Source of the DNA: Blautia sp. An249
GTDB lineage: Bacteria; Bacillota; Clostridia; Lachnospirales; Lachnospiraceae
NCBI RefSeq assembly: GCF_002159835.1
Contig: NZ_NFJL01000008.1
Coordinates: 115,094-179,093, forward strand
Direction: 5' to 3'
DNA length: 64,000 bases
Positions 61,676 to 64,000 of this stretch are shown one piece after another. The position numbers and the translations under genes are program-made. The notes under the pieces were generated by a model, which did not search any database, was not told the origin of the DNA, and saw only the letters and a list, made by a program, of their open reading frames with translations. The stretch's first letter is position 1. Each line of letters begins with the position of its first letter.

Positions 61676-61837
61676 ATGAAAAAATATGTTTGCGAGCCAT
61701 GCGGCTATGTTTACGATCCGGCAGAGGGCGATCCCGATAACGGAATTGAACCGGGTACTGCTTTTGAAGATTTACCGGAAGACTGGGTATGTCCGGTATG
61801 CGGAGTCGGTAAAGAAGATTTTGCGGAAGAGGAATAA
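61676..61837 (+). CDS. Rubredoxin
   Basis: A 53-residue iron electron carrier, too short for many gene finders. The four cysteine ligands are in [11 protein letters not shown] and [10 protein letters not shown], and the acidic surface ([22 protein letters not shown]) is typical. AAAGGAGA lies 8 bases before ATG 61676. It has its own promoter and terminator and probably serves oxygen or peroxide reduction in this anaerobe. The CEPC first pair is a minor variant of CxxC. Confidence 0.95.
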   Translation: MKKYVCEPCGYVYDPAEGDPDNGIEPGTAFEDLPEDWVCPVCGVGKEDFAEEE

Positions 61838-61845
61838 AAACAGGT

Positions 61846-61884
61846 CCCTCATTTTCTCAGTATCTGAGATAATGAGGGATTTTT
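61846..61884 (+). terminator. Terminator after rubredoxin
   Basis: CCCTCATTTTCTCAG (61846-61860) pairs with CTGAGATAATGAGGG (61864-61878), one mismatch, followed by ATTTTTAG. Confidence 0.88.
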
Positions 61885-61901
61885 AGCAGGAGGAAATTGC
61901 T

Positions 61902-62501
61902 ATGCCCAAATCCAATAATCAGAAATTAAAAGTTTTATATATCATGGATGCCCTGAAGGAAAAAGGGGAAAAAGGAGAGCCCCTGTCCATGCAGGAAATC
62001 CTGAAAATGCTGGAGAGCCATTCCATTTCTGCGGAACGAAAGAGTATTTATGACGATATGGAAGCTCTGCGTCAGTATGGACTGGATATCCAATACCGAA
62101 GACCGGCTCCCAGCGGCTATTATCTGGAAGGAACTTTGTGCAGCGGGAAGGAATCCGAAGAGGGAAAAGAGCCGGAAACAGAGACAAAGGAAACCGGAAA
62201 GCCGGAGGAAATCAAAGCAGATGCACCGGAAGATTTGGAGAACTGTAAAAAAGTGAAGATCCTGTGTAAAAAAGACGTGAAAGATAAGGTGATGCAATAT
62301 TTACAGAATCCCCGATGTCAGGAGAAAGAGAAACGGTTTCTGATTACGGGAAAAGCCCGGATCGATCAGGATTTCTACGGATGGCTGACAACTCTGGGAA
62401 ACAGAGGAAAACTGTTAAAACCCGGGAAAGAAGCCATGGCTTACAGAGAATATCTGAAAGGGATAGTAAAAGAATACAGAGGAATGGGACAGAAAGGATA
62501 A
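61902..62501 (+). CDS. WYL-type regulator lacking the WYL core
   Basis: A 199-residue protein. Residues 1-73 form a DeoR-like winged helix as in WYL regulators (KVLYIMDALKEKGEKGEPLS and SAERKSIYDDMEALRQYGLDI). Residues about 74-110 are a Lys/Glu-rich linker replacing the usual WYL domain. The end (FYGWLTTLGNRGKLLKPGKEAMAYREYLKGIV in part, key WLTTLGNRGKLLKP) looks like the C-terminal WCX-type extension. It could be a ligand-independent or truncated regulator. AGGAGGAAA precedes the start. It follows the rubredoxin terminator and is 7 bases before a GNAT gene. Confidence 0.65.
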   Translation: MPKSNNQKLKVLYIMDALKEKGEKGEPLSMQEILKMLESHSISAERKSIYDDMEALRQYGLDIQYRRPAPSGYYLEGTLCSGKESEEGKEPETETKETGKPEEIKADAPEDLENCKKVKILCKKDVKDKVMQYLQNPRCQEKEKRFLITGKARIDQDFYGWLTTLGNRGKLLKPGKEAMAYREYLKGIVKEYRGMGQKG

Positions 62502-62508
62502 TACGGAA

Positions 62509-62976
62509 ATGGAAGCACAGAGAACGAACCTGGAAGTTCGCGACGTGAGAGAAGGGGATAAAGAAGAGCTGTTTGAAATGATAGAGGACTTTTACAATCG
62601 CTCCGGCGCCTGTCTTCACGGCATGAACCAGACTTATACGGAACGGACGTTTCAGCTTTGCTTAACAGAGAATCCCTATGCGAGAATGCTGATTTTAGAA
62701 TCAGAGGGAGAGAAAGCGGGATTCCTGCTGCTGTCTTTTACCTGGAGCAATGAGGCGGGAGGCCTGACAGTTCTTGTGGAAGAATTGTACCTGAAACCCG
62801 AAACCCGTGGAAAAGGGTTGGGGAAAAAGGCGCTGCAGTGGCTGGAAGAGGCGTATCCTCAGGCCAGAAGGTTCCGGCTGGAGGTAACTTCAGGCAATAC
62901 AGGAGCCATTGCCTTATACGAAAAACAGGGGTATGAACAGTTAAATTATGAACAGATGATAAAAGACAGGCCTTAA
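62509..62976 (+). CDS. GNAT-family N-acetyltransferase
   Basis: A 155-residue acetyltransferase with the full GNAT fold. The acetyl-CoA pyrophosphate loop is EELYLKPETRGKGLGKKALQWL (key TRGKGLGKKAL) and the end GAIALYEKQGYEQLNYEQMIK is typical. It may acetylate a small molecule or a protein; substrate unknown. ATG 62509 overlaps no gene; its ribosome site is weak (GGATAATACGG). It lies 7 bases after the WYL-less regulator, likely cotranscribed, and its stop is within the following hairpin. Confidence 0.9.
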   Translation: MEAQRTNLEVRDVREGDKEELFEMIEDFYNRSGACLHGMNQTYTERTFQLCLTENPYARMLILESEGEKAGFLLLSFTWSNEAGGLTVLVEELYLKPETRGKGLGKKALQWLEEAYPQARRFRLEVTSGNTGAIALYEKQGYEQLNYEQMIKDRP

Positions 62977-62990
62977 AGCCTGTCTCTGTC
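62964..62990. terminator. Hairpin between convergent genes
   Basis: AGACAGGC (62964-62971) pairs perfectly with GCCTGTCT (62978-62985) over a 6-base loop; overlaps the GNAT stop codon. T-run is short. Confidence 0.6.
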
Positions 62991-63005
62991 ATAACAGCCG
63001 TTTGG

Positions 63006-63578
63006 TTAAGGACGGAAAATCACCTCAGAATCCGTCATAGAATCAATGATGGCCAGAGATTCCAGATGAATTCCCATATCCCGAATCTTCTTTCCGCCGT
63101 CCTGGAACCCTTTTTCTATAACAATTCCGGCCCCTTCCAGAACTGCGCCTGATTTTTTTACAATATCAATCAGCCCAAGGAGGGCGCAGCCATTGGCAAG
63201 AAAGTCGTCAATAAGCAGGACATGATCCTGGGGAGTCAGATATTTTTTAGACAGAATCACATCATAAACCTTCTTATGAGTAAAGGACTCCACCTTTGTT
63301 ACATACATATCGCCGTCCAGATTCACGCTCTGGGATTTTTTTGCGAAGACAACCGGAACATCGAAATACTGAGCGGTAATACAGGCAATACCGATACCGG
63401 AAGCTTCAATGGTAAGAATTTTGGTAATCGGGGATTGGGCAAAACGGGACTTAAATTCTTTGCCGATTTCGTTAATGAAGGGAATGTCCATCTGATGATT
63501 GAGAAAACTGTCCACTTTTAATACGTTTCCGGGTTTTACGATTCCGTCTCTGCGGATACGATCTTTTAAAAGCTGCAT
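63006..63578 (-). CDS. xpt: Xanthine phosphoribosyltransferase
   Basis: Salvages xanthine (and weakly guanine) to the nucleotide with PRPP. The 190-residue protein has the family start [31 protein letters not shown] (key [14 protein letters not shown]) and the PRPP loop [26 protein letters not shown] precedes the start. In Bacillus a purine riboswitch precedes it; here none is visible in the short leader, but a 20-bp palindrome lies in the promoter spacer. Confidence 0.95.
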   Translation of the reverse strand: MQLLKDRIRRDGIVKPGNVLKVDSFLNHQMDIPFINEIGKEFKSRFAQSPITKILTIEASGIGIACITAQYFDVPVVFAKKSQSVNLDGDMYVTKVESFTHKKVYDVILSKKYLTPQDHVLLIDDFLANGCALLGLIDIVKKSGAVLEGAGIVIEKGFQDGGKKIRDMGIHLESLAIIDSMTDSEVIFRP

Positions 63579-63609
63579 AGGATGCCGCCTCCTTTATTAT
63601 GATTTAATT

Positions 63610-63638
63610 ATGATACGATATTCTTCGACGAATATCAA
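63610..63638 (-). promoter_or_regulatory. xpt promoter
   Basis: Minus strand: TTGATA (complement of 63633-63638), 17-base spacer, TATCAT (complement of 63610-63615). Confidence 0.6.
63617..63636. promoter_or_regulatory. Palindrome in the xpt promoter, operator candidate
   Basis: GATATTC, 6-base spacer TTCGAC, GAATATC: a perfect 20-bp inverted repeat nearly filling the spacer of the promoter. CGAA occurs in it and again in the sequence just upstream (complement of 63645-63648). Confidence 0.5.
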
Positions 63639-63684
63639 TTCCTTTCGACAAGAAATTCAAATTTTTAAGAACTGGAGAATAAAT

Positions 63685-63912
63685 ATGAAAGAGTATGAAG
63701 TTGTCTGGGAAATATTTAATAAGTGTCCCAGAAACCAGATGCGGGATATTTTTATTGAAGAAATTGAAATTGAGGATATTGAAGCCTATCTGAAAAATAA
63801 GTTTCAGGGAAAAGACGTCTCCTTTGAGAAAACCGTGGCTGCGGACGGAACCATAATATACGATATTGTGACTTCCCAGATGAAACAGCGGTGTTCCTTT
63901 ACAGAAATTTAA
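63685..63912 (+). CDS. Conserved-looking small protein of unknown function
   Basis: A 75-residue acidic soluble protein from ATG 63685 (ribosome site CTGGAGA) to TAA 63912. It begins MKEYEVVWEIFNKCPRNQMRD and carries FIEEIEIEDIEAYL, then strands FEKTVAADGTIIYDIV and a Cys near the end. I do not recognise a family; similar short proteins occur in Lachnospiraceae. It is divergent from xpt. A promoter-like sequence overlaps its stop codon. Confidence 0.65.
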   Translation: MKEYEVVWEIFNKCPRNQMRDIFIEEIEIEDIEAYLKNKFQGKDVSFEKTVAADGTIIYDIVTSQMKQRCSFTEI

Positions 63913-63995
63913 ACAACTGGTATAATCCCGTCTTTGACAGTTGATGAAGGAGAAAATCGCTGTATCCCTTGTATTTACTGGGCTACAGCGATTTT
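63898..63995 (+). promoter_or_regulatory. Promoter followed by a hairpin at the right edge
   Basis: TTTACA (63898-63903), 17-base spacer, TATAAT (63921-63926). AAAATCGCTGTA (63953-63964) pairs with TACAGCGATTTT (63984-63995), with CCC/GGG inside, followed by T. This could be a terminator of the preceding gene, a leader attenuator or a small RNA of about 65 bases; the downstream gene is outside the window. Confidence 0.5.
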
Positions 63996-64000
63996 TACCG

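Noticed and set aside
63579..63684. Purine riboswitch before xpt
   Set aside because: The 106-base gap lacks the conserved purine aptamer loops; only a palindrome in the promoter is seen.

Overview
The window comes from a low-to-mid GC Gram-positive anaerobe of the Clostridia, most likely a Lachnospiraceae gut commensal. This rests on the gene content: PolC, CodY, a CIRCE-controlled groESL, a class III fructose-bisphosphatase, MurT-GatD, rubredoxin, a ZTP-riboswitch-controlled split purH module, and strong AGGAGG ribosome sites with consensus -35/-10 promoters spaced 17 bp. No species can be named from the sequence alone. Gene density is high and no gene-free stretch exceeds 300 bases; the longest are 13671-13938 (CIRCE and groES promoter), 35301-35534 (operator region), 12702-12884 (codY leader) and 18842-19021 (ZTP riboswitch).

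Layout. 1-2341: end of purB and all of purA (AMP branch). 2409-3233: a membrane-anchored HAD phosphatase. 3242-7480: a divergent sugar module of a ROK repressor, a fucose/arabinose-isomerase-fold isomerase and xylulokinase with two matching operators; I read it as a non-classical xylose pathway. 7564-8047: a small Xre repressor facing a 58-residue orphan protein, with paired operators between them. 8143-13670: yifB/comM, dprA, topA and codY. 13839-15869: groESL. 15976-18841: a small membrane protein, guaB and a cell-wall amidase. 18845-22083: ZTP riboswitch, PurO-like IMP cyclohydrolase, stand-alone AICAR formyltransferase and an iron alcohol dehydrogenase. 22152-24393 (minus strand): a YbjQ protein and a YtrA-type GntR/ABC module. 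24529-29865: wall hydrolase, nitroreductase, DUF5067-like protein, small proteins, tRNA-Gly, EamA transporter, alpha/beta hydrolase and a tiny lipoprotein. 29925-35300: malQ and a heterodimeric ABC exporter.

35438-44868 is the most interesting accessory block. It holds a two-subunit transketolase, a beta-hydroxyacid dehydrogenase, a TIM-barrel isomerase, a complete TRAP transporter, a possible URO-D-like protein, an SDR dehydrogenase and a FadR-type regulator, behind one consensus promoter that carries palindromes. It contains no sugar kinase and looks like a catabolic pathway for an unidentified organic acid or sugar derivative.

44920-64000 is mostly housekeeping: VanZ protein, thyA-folA, ilvE, the xpaC-telA-ispG-polC-fbp run, an amidophosphoribosyltransferase-like gene whose glutaminase site is destroyed, murT-gatD, rubredoxin, a WYL-less regulator, a GNAT enzyme, xpt and a small conserved protein.

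Purine metabolism is the recurring theme (purB, purA, guaB, purO-like, purH, purF-like, xpt, ZTP riboswitch). The most distinctive new observations are: the glutaminase-dead PurF-like protein; the kinase-less TRAP/transketolase locus with a URO-D-like member; a 20-pair RNA hairpin that buries the ribosome site and start codon of a DUF378 gene; and a recurring terminator hairpin with a common CTGTAACAG arm. All functional assignments come from reading motifs by eye; no database search was run.
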